From the NCBI RefSeq assembly GCF_025685565.1, contig NZ_JAGSYE010000001.1:558001-622000 (forward strand): a DNA stretch of 64,000 nt. The letters run 5' to 3'. Source of the stretch: Granulicella aggregans. Its GTDB lineage: Bacteria; Acidobacteriota; Terriglobia; Terriglobales; Acidobacteriaceae. Shown in pieces: positions 34,594 through 42,746 of this stretch; position 1 is the first letter of the stretch; each line of letters opens with the position of its first letter. Made by a program: the position numbers and the translations under genes. A model generated the notes under the pieces. The model did not search any database, was not told where the DNA came from, and saw nothing but the letters and a program-made list of their open reading frames with translations.

Positions 34594-35061
34594 ATGACAA
34601 TTGCAGCGAAGATACAGACCGACATCATTACCGCGATGAAGGCCAAGGACGAGCACAAGCTGACCACGCTGCGCATGGTGAAGTCCGCGCTGAAGAACAA
34701 AGAGATCGACAAGCGCGAGCCGCTGACCGACGCCGAAGAGGCGCAGATCCTGACCACGCTGCTGAAGCAGCGGCGCGAGTCCGTCGAGTCCTTCACCAAG
34801 GGCGGACGGCCAGAGCTTGCGGCAAAGGAGCAGGAAGAGATCGCGATGATCGAAGGCTACCTCCCGCAGGCAGCCAGCGAAGAACAGATTCGCGAAGTCG
34901 TCCAAGGCGCGATCGCGACCCTCGCCGAAGCCGGCACCAAGCCCGGCATGAAAGACATGGGCGCGGCGATGAAGGTAGTCCAGCAGCGCATCCTCGCCGA
35001 TGGCCTGCGCGCCGACGGCAAGCTGGTCAGCGAGATCGTCAAGGCCGAGTTGGCGAAGTAG
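34594..35061 (+). CDS. yqeY: GatB/YqeY domain-containing protein
   Basis: 155 aa: a stand-alone YqeY domain, the same helical fold as the GatB tail. Landmarks are AMKAKDEHKLTTLRMVKSALKN near the start, KQRRESVESF, EIAMIEGYLPQ in the middle, and GMKDMGAAMKVV near the end. It probably binds tRNA or assists amidotransferase-like reactions, but its function is not established. ATG at 34594. Confidence 0.92.
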   Translation: MTIAAKIQTDIITAMKAKDEHKLTTLRMVKSALKNKEIDKREPLTDAEEAQILTTLLKQRRESVESFTKGGRPELAAKEQEEIAMIEGYLPQAASEEQIREVVQGAIATLAEAGTKPGMKDMGAAMKVVQQRILADGLRADGKLVSEIVKAELAK

Positions 35062-35066
35062 TAGCT

Positions 35067-36917
35067 CTATCTGCCGGCCCGGTTCCAGACATAGGCGACG
35101 CCGCCCATAATCGTCCGGCCGGGCAGAGGAACTCCGGGAATCTCCTCGTAGCCAGTGTTTGAGAGATTGATAAGACGGAGATACGGCTGTACGCGGCCCT
35201 GGCTGCGGGCGATCGAGAGATCCCACAGCGGATACACAGTGTGCTGGGTCCGCTGCACTGCCGCTACCTGCGTCCGCGCGATGACCTGATGCAGAAGCTC
35301 GCCACTCCAGGAGAAGACCGCTCGCTGCGCGGCATAGTTATACGCGTACTCGGAGATGAGGCCTGCCGGTGGCGCAGCCGCCCTCACCGCAGTGTAGGAA
35401 AGCCCGATCTCCTGCGATCCGGAGAGCCGCACATGCGCGCTCGTCTCAGCGCCGGTGAAGTTAAGGTGATCGACGTTGATCGCCTGCCACTTATCAGCCA
35501 GCGAATACTTGCTGTAGTCGATGGCGTTGTGTTGATTCAACTGGAAACCCGTCGCTGAGAAGCGGAACCGTCCGCCAGGCGTCCAGTCGAGACCACCCTC
35601 GTAGCTCCACGAGGTCTCGGGCTTGAGGTTCGGATTGCCGATCGTGGTTGGGTCGGAGTAGTTCAAGTCGACGTAGGTAGGCAGGCGAAATCCGTGCCCC
35701 GCCGCACCGCGCAGCCTGAGGTTTCCAGTCAAGCGAAACGCTTCGGCGAAGCTCGGCGAAAAGACGTTGTCCCCGCCGCTCAGAACCTCTTCGCGTGCTC
35801 CAATTGTGAGTGAGAGGCGTTTGAACTCGTGCAGATTGAGATTCGCATAGCCCGCGCCCTGATTTCTTCCATGGTGGCCGAGGTTGGAGCTGGCGATGGT
35901 ATCGGCATCGGCCTCCAGGCCGTAGGAGACAGTGCTTTGTTTGCCTAGATCGTCAGTCCGGCGAAGTGCGCCTTCCCAATTGCTCGCAACATGGTTGTTC
36001 TCATAGATGCTCGGCTGGCCGTCGAAGAGGACAAAAAGATCCGTGTGCTTGAGGTACGCAAAGTCGAGCGCGGTCTTCGGTCCCAGTTGCTGCTGCACCG
36101 ACCCGAACCATCCCTTCGTCCGCTCCCACGAGGGATACGGTCCATAGAAGAGATTGGCCCCGTAGGGGCGATCGCTCCCGGCTACAAGGATGTCGGTTGT
36201 GCCAAGTTCGCTGTGGTGCAGCCAGGTCTCGGCGGCGAGGGCGTTCGAGTGATAGCCGCGATCGTTGCTCCCGCCGGAGTAGAAGCCGTTTGAGGTGTCG
36301 CGGCTGCCGGTGAGTTGACCATCGATAGCGTCGAGATGAAGGCCCGCCTGCAGATGCTGTTCTTCGGCTCCGAGGTTGCCGAAGCCCGCCTTGGTGATGA
36401 TCGAAGTCACGGCTGGTGGGCGCGTGATCAGGTTCACCGCTCCGCCGATGGCGTCCGAACCGTAGACCGTCGAACCCGAGCCGTGCAGGACATCGATCCT
36501 CGCGATCGCCTCGAGCGGGACGGGGATATCGAGGTTCAAGTGGCCGGTCTCGGGATCGTTGATCCGCAGCCCGTTCACCAGCACGAGCGTCTGCTCGAAG
36601 GTCGTTCCCCGAATCGAGAGGTCGGCCTGAACGCCATTGCCCGCACGCGATTCCAGGTTCAGCGCCGCGTCCTGCCGCAGGTAGTCGACCGGATTGTTGA
36701 AGAGCAGGGGATGCTCGCGGAGGTCGAACTGGACGACGGAGCGTTCGGGAAGGTCTTCAGAGAAGAGCATGGGCTCGACCGTGGTCACGTCGACGCTGAG
36801 CTTCACCTGCGGGAGAGGAATAGGGGCTGGAGACAGGGGAACGGGAGCTGGCTCCTGAGCTATCGAAACCGCCGAAACAAGAGGGCTGAGGCACAACAGG
36901 AACAACGTCGAACGCAT
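35067..36917 (-). CDS. TonB-dependent receptor, BtuB-like
   Basis: 616 aa with a signal peptide. It has a plug domain (VVQFDLREHPLLFNNPVDYLRQDAALNLESRAGNGVQADLSIRG split over two strands; TLVLVNGLRIND; GSGSTVYGSDAIGGAVNLIT) and a 22-strand-type barrel. A TonB box-like segment lies near residue 40 (VDVTTVEPM). The size and the plug's DVLHGSGSTVYG fit vitamin B12-type receptors, but the ligand is not proven, and I found no cobalamin riboswitch in the 144-bp leader. The barrel ends VAYVWNRAGR. It ends convergent with yqeY, 5 nt apart. Confidence 0.9.
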   Translation of the reverse strand: MRSTLFLLCLSPLVSAVSIAQEPAPVPLSPAPIPLPQVKLSVDVTTVEPMLFSEDLPERSVVQFDLREHPLLFNNPVDYLRQDAALNLESRAGNGVQADLSIRGTTFEQTLVLVNGLRINDPETGHLNLDIPVPLEAIARIDVLHGSGSTVYGSDAIGGAVNLITRPPAVTSIITKAGFGNLGAEEQHLQAGLHLDAIDGQLTGSRDTSNGFYSGGSNDRGYHSNALAAETWLHHSELGTTDILVAGSDRPYGANLFYGPYPSWERTKGWFGSVQQQLGPKTALDFAYLKHTDLFVLFDGQPSIYENNHVASNWEGALRRTDDLGKQSTVSYGLEADADTIASSNLGHHGRNQGAGYANLNLHEFKRLSLTIGAREEVLSGGDNVFSPSFAEAFRLTGNLRLRGAAGHGFRLPTYVDLNYSDPTTIGNPNLKPETSWSYEGGLDWTPGGRFRFSATGFQLNQHNAIDYSKYSLADKWQAINVDHLNFTGAETSAHVRLSGSQEIGLSYTAVRAAAPPAGLISEYAYNYAAQRAVFSWSGELLHQVIARTQVAAVQRTQHTVYPLWDLSIARSQGRVQPYLRLINLSNTGYEEIPGVPLPGRTIMGGVAYVWNRAGR

Positions 36918-36990
36918 GGAACTCGCTTCAAAAGCCGGAAGATTGAATGGGAGAAAGGTTCGAAGCTCACGGGCCGTACGAGCTTCCTCG

Positions 36991-37043
36991 GGGTCCTTCG
37001 GCTTCGTTCGGCGCGTACCCGCCGAACGAAGCTCAGGATGACG
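36991..37043. repeat. Intergenic hairpin repeat, family 3
   Basis: Perfect 13-bp stem GCTTCGTTCGGCG (37001-37013) with CGCCGAACGAAGC (37020-37032), flanked by GGGTCCTTCG and TCAGGATGACGG. It is a single copy here. Its CTCAGGATGAC end mirrors the TCATCTCGACC end of family 2, so the two may be related. Confidence 0.65.
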
Positions 37044-37061
37044 GCAGTTCCCTTTACACGT

Positions 37062-37781
37062 TTACTCGCGGATGATCTTGACGAAGACGCCTTCGGGCAG
37101 CCTCTCCTCGCCGAGGATATGAATGACGCCGTCACGAGTGAAGCCGCGCAGCATCGCGCCTGAACTGGCAACCTGCGGAACCGCAGGCTTCTGAGCATAG
37201 GCGATCGGCACCGGCGGGGCAGTGGATCGCACAGGATAAGGTGTTGCCCTGGGAGCCGTAGGCGCAGTGGAACCCGGCTTCTTCATTCCCCGATCCATCG
37301 CCTCGTTCGCGAGCCGGTCGGCGTCCTTATTCTTGTGCCGGAGTGCGTGGCTGATCTCGAACCCCTCCAGCTTAGCGATCCGGCGCTTGGCCTCGTCGTA
37401 GAGCGGCTTCAGGTCGGGGCTCTTGACCTGGTACTTGCCCTGGATCTGCTTCACCATCAGCTCGGAGTCTGAGACCAGCTTCAACCGCGAATGGCCGTGA
37501 TCGAGCGCGTACTGCAGGCAGCCCAGGAGTCCCGAATACTCCGCGAAGTTGTTTGTTTTGAAGCCGAGGAACTCTGAAAGCTCGGCGATCACGCTGCCAT
37601 CCGCCGCCTGAATGAGCGCCCCATACCCCGCCGGACCAGGATTTCCCCGGGCTCCGCCGTCGCAGTGGGCGGAGATCCACTCGCCTCGCTTCGCAGCGTC
37701 TTTCGAGACCGGGGAGGGACCTTCACGGTCGGTAAACAAGGAGTTTCGGCTTTCAGGAGCAAGGGTGGAACGGGTGGTCAT
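37062..37781 (-). CDS. Ribonuclease HI family protein with C-terminal extension
   Basis: 239 aa. The RNase HI core (residues 30-165) has the acidic catalytic set: D in HCDGGARGNPGPAGYGA, E in NNFAEYSGLLG, D in LVSDSELMVKQIQGKYQ and D in HKNKDADRLANEAMD. The GNPGP start and K-x-K-x-P-x-L-K loop place it with the RnhA/YpdQ-like reverse-transcriptase-type group. It should cut the RNA strand of RNA-DNA hybrids. The last 75 residues are a Pro/Ala linker plus a small unknown strand-rich unit (MLRGFTRDGVIHILGEERL). Confidence 0.9.
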   Translation of the reverse strand: MTTRSTLAPESRNSLFTDREGPSPVSKDAAKRGEWISAHCDGGARGNPGPAGYGALIQAADGSVIAELSEFLGFKTNNFAEYSGLLGCLQYALDHGHSRLKLVSDSELMVKQIQGKYQVKSPDLKPLYDEAKRRIAKLEGFEISHALRHKNKDADRLANEAMDRGMKKPGSTAPTAPRATPYPVRSTAPPVPIAYAQKPAVPQVASSGAMLRGFTRDGVIHILGEERLPEGVFVKIIRE

Positions 37782-38094
37782 GGCTCCAGTCTACCGAACT
37801 GGAAACTCAAAGACAGGGGCCAGGAATTCGCTGCGAATTTTTTTGCCGCACTCGCTCACTTTCCACCGCAATCCGTGTCTATCAATGTGAACGAACAGTT
37901 CCTGACTCCGGAGTCGGAAACAGATGAATGCAGAAGCGTTAGGCCTCACCCCAGACGGCGAGTTCGCCCTCCAGACCACCTCACCCTCGGGATCCTCGCG
38001 GGCGAGCCGAGTAAGCCCCTTCGCTCTAGCACTTGGAGCGCAACCCGCTCTGCTGCGCAATTCGGCCACGTTATCGGTAGAATCATTGCCAGCG
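37782..38094. other. Divergent intergenic region, 313 bp
   Basis: Lies between the RNase HI gene (-) and the sigma factor gene (+). The sigma frame is open back to ATG 37924, which has a GGAG about 10 nt upstream, so part of this could encode an N-terminal extension. The implied peptide is low in family character, so I treat it as non-coding. TAGAAT at 38078-38083 may be the sigma gene's -10. Confidence 0.5.
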
Positions 38095-38766
38095 ATGCCG
38101 AAGATCGGGACACACTCGGAAGAGCGCCACCAGCGCTCGGGACGCGGTGGAAAGCTCACCCAGGCGCAGATGGACGCCCGCGCTCTGCAGCGCACCGAGG
38201 ACGACGATCTGATTCGCGAGGCGCAACGCGGAGAGCGCGCGGCCTTCGACTCGCTGGTTCGGCGCTACGACCAGTCCGTGCTTCGCCTGGCGCTGCATAT
38301 GCTGGGCAATGAGCAGGACGCCCAGGATGTTCACCAGGAGGCCTTTATCAAGGCGTACCGCCACCTTGGGAACTTCCGGTTCGAGTGCTCGTTCTACACC
38401 TGGCTATACCGGATCGTGACGAACCTGTGCCTCGACCAGCTTCGCCGCCGCAAGTCGCGCCGTGAAGACCCGGCGACCGTGCTCGACGCCAGCGGCGACG
38501 AGATGGACCTTATGGCGAACGTCCCTGACACCCGGGCGATGGCGAACCCGGGCCGCGAGCTCGAGCGGAAGGCGATGAGCGAGTCGATCAGCGACGCGTT
38601 AAACCAGTTGACGCCGCGCGAACGCACGGTCTTCGAGTTGAAGCACTACCAGGGGTTGAAGCTGCGCACCATCGGCGACATGTTGAACACGACGGAGGAG
38701 ACGGCGAAGAATACGCTTTTCCGGGCGACAAGAAAACTAAGGCTCAACCTGGCCAATATCAGGTAG
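38095..38766 (+). CDS. ECF-type RNA polymerase sigma factor (RpoE-like)
   Basis: 223 aa from ATG 38095; an in-frame ATG at 37924 would add 57 residues of poor quality. Region 2 is clear: DDDLIREAQRGERAAFDSLVRRYDQ split over two helices, DAQDVHQEAFIKAYRHLGNFRFECSFYTWLYRIVTNLCLDQLRRR. Region 4 is LNQLTPRERTVFELKHYQGLKLRTIGDMLNTTEETAKNTLFRATRKLR in overlapping segments. It should direct transcription of an envelope or stress regulon and is followed by its likely anti-sigma factor (121 nt away) and a PDZ protein. Confidence 0.92.
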   Translation: MPKIGTHSEERHQRSGRGGKLTQAQMDARALQRTEDDDLIREAQRGERAAFDSLVRRYDQSVLRLALHMLGNEQDAQDVHQEAFIKAYRHLGNFRFECSFYTWLYRIVTNLCLDQLRRRKSRREDPATVLDASGDEMDLMANVPDTRAMANPGRELERKAMSESISDALNQLTPRERTVFELKHYQGLKLRTIGDMLNTTEETAKNTLFRATRKLRLNLANIR

Positions 38767-38887
38767 TGAGTGGGTAAGGATCTACCCGGCGCAAGCTCCA
38801 CGCCGGTTTGAAGCGAGATGACGAAGGGCGAGTTGCATAGACCCGACGCATAGCGGTACATCTTTGAGGCTGAAGAGGCGGAAGCAC

Positions 38888-39865
38888 ATGAAGTGCGAAA
38901 TTGCTCAACAAAATATGGTCTTTGCCGGATACGGCGAACTCCACGACGAACAAATCGACGGACTTGAAGAGCACCTTGCGGGCTGCGAGGCTTGCAGGCA
39001 GGAGTTCGAGGAACTGAAGCTTCTACAGGAGCAGCTTGCGCTGTATCCCATGCTCGAACCTTCGCCCAACCTTCTCGCCCAATCGCGGATGCGGCTGGAA
39101 GAAGAGCTGGACCAGATTCCGGCGCACGGCTTCTTCACTCACTGTCGCAGCCTCTTCTTCGGCTCGCTCGCCAGCATCCGCCAATCACCCGCTCTTACCG
39201 TGCTTCTGATTGGCGCGGGATTCTTTGGCGGCTTCCTCACCAATCGGTACCAGGCGAGGAACGCACCTCACCTTTCCGGCACGTTTCACTTTAGAAACGA
39301 GGCCAATAGCAGCATCGCCAACATTACTGGAATTGTGCGCACCCCAGAGTCCGAAGTCGTTCAAGTGACCTACAACAAGGTCACACCCGAGACCGTGCAA
39401 GGCTCTCTGGACGAGCCGGAGATCCGCAAGCTGCTGATGCTGGGCTCGATGGAGCGCGGGACGAACAGCGTGCGCGAGGACTCCGTCGCGCTGCTGGCGA
39501 AGGAATGTATTGCTGGACATCGCTGCTTGCCGGCGGGCCATGGCGATACAGCCGACGGCGAAGATATCCGCACCGTGCTGATGGTTGCCCTGCGCTACGA
39601 TCAGAATCCAGCAGTTCGCCTGACTGCTCTCGAAGGCCTTGAGCCCTATGTGGCCAAGGATAAGCGCGTCCGCGACGCGATCCTCGAATCCATGGTGCAC
39701 GACCCCAGCATGACCGTCCGGCAGGCGGAGTTCAAAGCGATCCCGCCGGTACAATCGGACTCCAGCGTGCGCCAGGTGCTTCGCAAGCTCTCGGTCGAGG
39801 ACGAGAACCCGTACATCCGCACCGCCTCGTTCAATGCCTTACAAAGCTCTGGCGATATTCAGTAA
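38888..39865 (+). CDS. Membrane anti-sigma factor, zinc-finger plus HEAT-like domain
   Basis: 325 aa from ATG 38888. The N-terminus is a putative zinc-finger anti-sigma domain (MKCEIAQQNMVFAGYGEL, then HLAGCEACRQEFEEL with the H-x3-C-x2-C motif). One membrane segment lies around residues 98-115 (ALTVLLIGAGFFGGFL). The outside part (residues 120-325) contains HEAT-like helices (IRKLLMLGSME; VRLTALEGLEPYV; VRQAEFKAIPPV). It probably holds the adjacent sigma factor at the membrane; how the signal releases it is unknown. Confidence 0.85.
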   Translation: MKCEIAQQNMVFAGYGELHDEQIDGLEEHLAGCEACRQEFEELKLLQEQLALYPMLEPSPNLLAQSRMRLEEELDQIPAHGFFTHCRSLFFGSLASIRQSPALTVLLIGAGFFGGFLTNRYQARNAPHLSGTFHFRNEANSSIANITGIVRTPESEVVQVTYNKVTPETVQGSLDEPEIRKLLMLGSMERGTNSVREDSVALLAKECIAGHRCLPAGHGDTADGEDIRTVLMVALRYDQNPAVRLTALEGLEPYVAKDKRVRDAILESMVHDPSMTVRQAEFKAIPPVQSDSSVRQVLRKLSVEDENPYIRTASFNALQSSGDIQ

Positions 39866-39904
39866 ACTCCGGCAGTCTATATCCATTGAAGTAACCGACC
39901 TGCC

Positions 39905-40939
39905 ATGATCTCGACGACGTCGACACCGACAAGACAACCGAACCGGATGGCCGGGGCTGCCATACTGGCCATCGCGCTTGGCCTGCCGTCGCTGTGCCCA
40001 AGCCCTGCCGCCGCGCAGCAGATGCATATTGGCCTGATAGCATTTCCCCTCGGCGGCCACGGCGGAGCCCGCGGAGCAGCAGCCGCACCCGCAAGTGCGC
40101 CTTCGGGCTTCCTCGGAATCGGCTTCCGCGATGTCACTGAAGATCGCCTGACGCTGCTCAAGTTGAAGGAGGCTCGCGGAGCCGAAGTGACGCAAGTCGA
40201 CCACGACGGTCCAGCGGGAATCGCCGGCCTCACCGAACATGACGTGATCCTCCAGGTGAATGGTCAGTCGATCGAAGGCGAGGAGCAGCTTCGCCGCATC
40301 CTGCACGAGACGCCGGTCGGCCGCAACGTCACGATCCTCTTCAGCCGCTACGGCCAGCAGTTGACACTCACCATGCAGACGGCCGACCGGGCCGTGCTCG
40401 AGCGTCAGGCCTGGGAGCAACACCAGAGCGTCCCCGATCCTTCGCGCACCTCAGGATTTCACGGCGGCAACAGCTTCATGGGCGGGACGACAATTAATAA
40501 CAACACACCCATCACCGCCCCACCCGATCCACATGGGCACAGCCTGATCCCGTCGATGCTGCTGAACTCGTCCTATACCGGCGTGGTGTTGGAGATGATC
40601 GGGCCGCAGCTTGCCCAGTACTTTGGCTCGCAGGGCGGAAACGGCCTTCTGGTGCGAAGCGTCGACCCTAACAGCCCGGCAGCAGCCGCTGGACTGCGTG
40701 CCGGCGATGTCGTCGTCCGCGCCAACGCGGTCATCGTAACCGGTACAAGCGAGTGGTACAAGCTCGTCCGTGAGAATCGGGGCAAACCCGTCTCCGTCGT
40801 GATCGTCCGCGACCGCCAGGAAGAAACTCTGGTCCTTGTACCCGACTCGAAGAAACGCTCCAGCATCGAAGGTCTGAAACCCTGGCAGCAGAGTGCCACG
40901 ATCGACCAGGCCCACGCCGGCGTTCCTGAGATCAACTAA
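39905..40939 (+). CDS. Exported protein with two PDZ domains
   Basis: 344 aa with an N-terminal signal or anchor (MAGAAILAIALGLPSL). Two PDZ domains flank a Gly/Asn-rich linker: residues 65-165 (GFLGIGFRDV; GPAGIAGLTEHDVILQVNGQ) and 235-320 (GLLVRSVDPNSPAAAAGLRAGDVV split at ASP-like turns). No serine-protease triad is present, so unlike DegP/DegQ it is probably a binding or sensing partner. It is third in the sigma/anti-sigma/PDZ unit, 39 nt after the anti-sigma gene. Confidence 0.85.
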   Translation: MISTTSTPTRQPNRMAGAAILAIALGLPSLCPSPAAAQQMHIGLIAFPLGGHGGARGAAAAPASAPSGFLGIGFRDVTEDRLTLLKLKEARGAEVTQVDHDGPAGIAGLTEHDVILQVNGQSIEGEEQLRRILHETPVGRNVTILFSRYGQQLTLTMQTADRAVLERQAWEQHQSVPDPSRTSGFHGGNSFMGGTTINNNTPITAPPDPHGHSLIPSMLLNSSYTGVVLEMIGPQLAQYFGSQGGNGLLVRSVDPNSPAAAAGLRAGDVVVRANAVIVTGTSEWYKLVRENRGKPVSVVIVRDRQEETLVLVPDSKKRSSIEGLKPWQQSATIDQAHAGVPEIN

Positions 40940-41058
40940 TATCGCTCTGCGGTACCGTTCGCCAACAATCCCTCCGCATTTCATCCCGAACCCGGTCGCC
41001 GTGGCGTAAACTTGCAGCCATCTGCAATTTACCTTGCCTATGTCCTATCGGAGGATCC

Positions 41059-41439
41059 ATGAAATCTCTTCTCAAGCTCAATATTGTCGCTGCGTGCGCC
41101 CTTACGGCCATCGCCGCATTTGGTGCGGACGCCACCCCGAAGACGGTAACGGTCGATGGTTGGATCAGTGAGACGGGTTGCGGCGTCGAGCACGCCAGCT
41201 CCAAGGGCGCAAACCCCGGGTGTGTCGCCAAGTGCATCAAGGAAGGCGCGAAGCCGATCTTCGTTGACGACGCCAAACAGCAGATCTGGAGCATCGACAA
41301 TCCGGATGCCGTCAAGGACCACTACGGCCATCACATCAAGTTCACCGGCACCGAGGACGCAACCAAGAAGCAGGTACACATCACCAAGGTGACCATGCTG
41401 GCCGACCAGGGCGCCAAGACCGACAGCATGATGAAGTAG
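41059..41439 (+). CDS. Small secreted three-cysteine protein
   Basis: 126 aa with a signal peptide (MKSLLKLNIVAACALTAIAAFG). The mature domain follows the pattern VTVDGWISETGCG, GCVAKCIKEGAKPIFVDD, WSIDNPDAVKDHYGHHIKFTGT. It is a small OB-like secreted protein with Cys near residues 41, 55 and 59, of a kind common in Acidobacteria; its function is not known. Ribosome site GGAGG 6 nt before ATG 41059. Monocistronic. Confidence 0.75.
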   Translation: MKSLLKLNIVAACALTAIAAFGADATPKTVTVDGWISETGCGVEHASSKGANPGCVAKCIKEGAKPIFVDDAKQQIWSIDNPDAVKDHYGHHIKFTGTEDATKKQVHITKVTMLADQGAKTDSMMK

Positions 41440-41466
41440 TCTTTACTTTCCTCAGCCGAAATGCCA

Positions 41467-41513
41467 GGGCACCCCATCCATGCGCAGTCTCATCGCGCAT
41501 GGGTGGGGTACCC
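41467..41513. repeat. Intergenic hairpin repeat, family 1, copy D
   Basis: GGGCACCCCATCCATGCGC pairs with GCGCATGGGTGGGGTACCC across a 9-nt loop. Its inner stem CATGCGC/GCGCATG differs from copy B by paired changes. It lies between two genes on the + strand. Confidence 0.75.
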
Positions 41514-41549
41514 TGCTCTACGCCTGACAGCAGACTCTTTCCCTGCATG

Positions 41550-41555
41550 TAAAAT
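41550..41555 (+). promoter_or_regulatory. TANNNT box directly before the radical SAM gene
   Basis: TAAAAT ends 7 nt before ATG 41563. No Shine-Dalgarno lies between, which predicts a leaderless transcript. Confidence 0.45.
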
Positions 41556-41562
41556 TAAAGCC

Positions 41563-42642
41563 ATGGCTTCGCAGACTCAAAGCGTGGAAACTCCCGCCGT
41601 TCGAACGATCAAGGACGTCAAACCTTCGAGCAAGGGCACCCGGCGCATGAAGGCCGTGACGCGCAAGCTCCGCGAACTTGGCTCAATCGGCTCCGCCCTG
41701 GCCTCGACCGGCCACCCGTACATGGCGCACATCGTGCCCATGCGGCGCTGCAACCTCGCCTGTACCTACTGCAACGAGTTCGATGACTTCTCCGACCCCG
41801 TCGCGGTCGATGAGATGCTCCGCCGCATCGACCACCTCGGTCGCCTCGGCACCTCGGTCATCACCATCTCCGGCGGCGAGCCGCTGCTGCATCCCGAGCT
41901 TGACCAGATCATCGCTCGGATTCGCAAGACCGGTGCCATCGCCGGCATGATCACCAACGGCTACCTGCTGATGCCCGAGCGCATCGAGCGCCTGAACCAG
42001 GCCGGCCTCGACCACATGCAGATCTCGATCGACAACGTCATGCCCGACGAGGTCTCGAAGAAGTCGCTCAAGGTCCTCGACAAGAAGCTGGAGATGCTGG
42101 CCGAGTACGCCGACTTCCACGTCAACATCAACTCGGTCGTCGGTGGCGGAACGCCCCCGCAGGACGCTCTGGTCGTCTCCGAACGCGCCCTAGGCCTCGG
42201 CTTCAGCTCGACCATCGGCATCATTCACGATGGCAGTGGCCAGTTGAAGCCTCTCGGCGAAGAAGAACGCAACGTCTGGGACAAGGTCCGCAACTTGACC
42301 CGCCGCAGCTACTCCCGCTTCAACCACTTCCAGGAAGCCATCGCCAACGGCAAGCCGAATGACTGGCGTTGCCGGGCGGGCGGGCGCTATCTCTACATCT
42401 GCGAGAACGGCCTGGTGCACTACTGCAGCCAGCAGCGCGGCTATCCCGGAGTTCCGCTCTCCGGATACCAGACGGCGGACGTGAAGCGGGAGTTCCTGAC
42501 TGAGAAGAGCTGCGCTCCGAACTGCACCATCAGCTGCGTGCACCAGGTCAGCTACATCGACCACTGGCGCGCGCCGCAGACCTCGCAAATCACGCCTGGA
42601 TCGACGTCACATGGCTCGCCTGAGCTGGTGCAGATTCGCTAG
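41563..42642 (+). CDS. Radical SAM protein with SPASM-like C-terminal cysteines
   Basis: 359 aa from ATG 41563. The radical SAM cluster motif CNLACTYC (C-x3-C-x2-C) binds the 4Fe-4S, and SGGEPLLHPEL is the SAM-binding GGEP. C-terminal cysteines (WRCRAGGRYLYICENGLVHYC and CAPNCTISCVHQ) suggest one or two auxiliary clusters, as in SPASM/Twitch proteins. The substrate is unknown and no peptide-precursor gene is evident nearby. The N-terminal 50 residues are basic and not part of the core. Confidence 0.88.
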   Translation: MASQTQSVETPAVRTIKDVKPSSKGTRRMKAVTRKLRELGSIGSALASTGHPYMAHIVPMRRCNLACTYCNEFDDFSDPVAVDEMLRRIDHLGRLGTSVITISGGEPLLHPELDQIIARIRKTGAIAGMITNGYLLMPERIERLNQAGLDHMQISIDNVMPDEVSKKSLKVLDKKLEMLAEYADFHVNINSVVGGGTPPQDALVVSERALGLGFSSTIGIIHDGSGQLKPLGEEERNVWDKVRNLTRRSYSRFNHFQEAIANGKPNDWRCRAGGRYLYICENGLVHYCSQQRGYPGVPLSGYQTADVKREFLTEKSCAPNCTISCVHQVSYIDHWRAPQTSQITPGSTSHGSPELVQIR

Positions 42643-42679
42643 CGGAAGCGGCCTTTCATTCGAATTGCCACCAGAGTCC

Positions 42680-42727
42680 GGGTGCCCCATCCATCGCGCC
42701 GCTGGCTTTCGCGATGGGTGGGACGTA
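42680..42727. repeat. Intergenic hairpin repeat, family 1, copy E
   Basis: GGGTGCCCCATCCATCGC pairs with GCGATGGGTGGGACGTA across a 13-nt loop. It lies in the opposite orientation to copies B and F, between two convergent genes. Confidence 0.75.
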
Positions 42728-42746
42728 AGACGCGTCCGCGCTGTCT

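Noticed and set aside
36918..37061. Cobalamin riboswitch before the BtuB-like receptor
   Set aside because: Looked for; the 144-bp leader contains only the family 3 hairpin and no B12-box-like segment that I can recognise.
37924..38094. N-terminal extension of the sigma factor from ATG 37924
   Set aside because: Kept only as an alternative start: the peptide has no family similarity, though a weak ribosome site exists.
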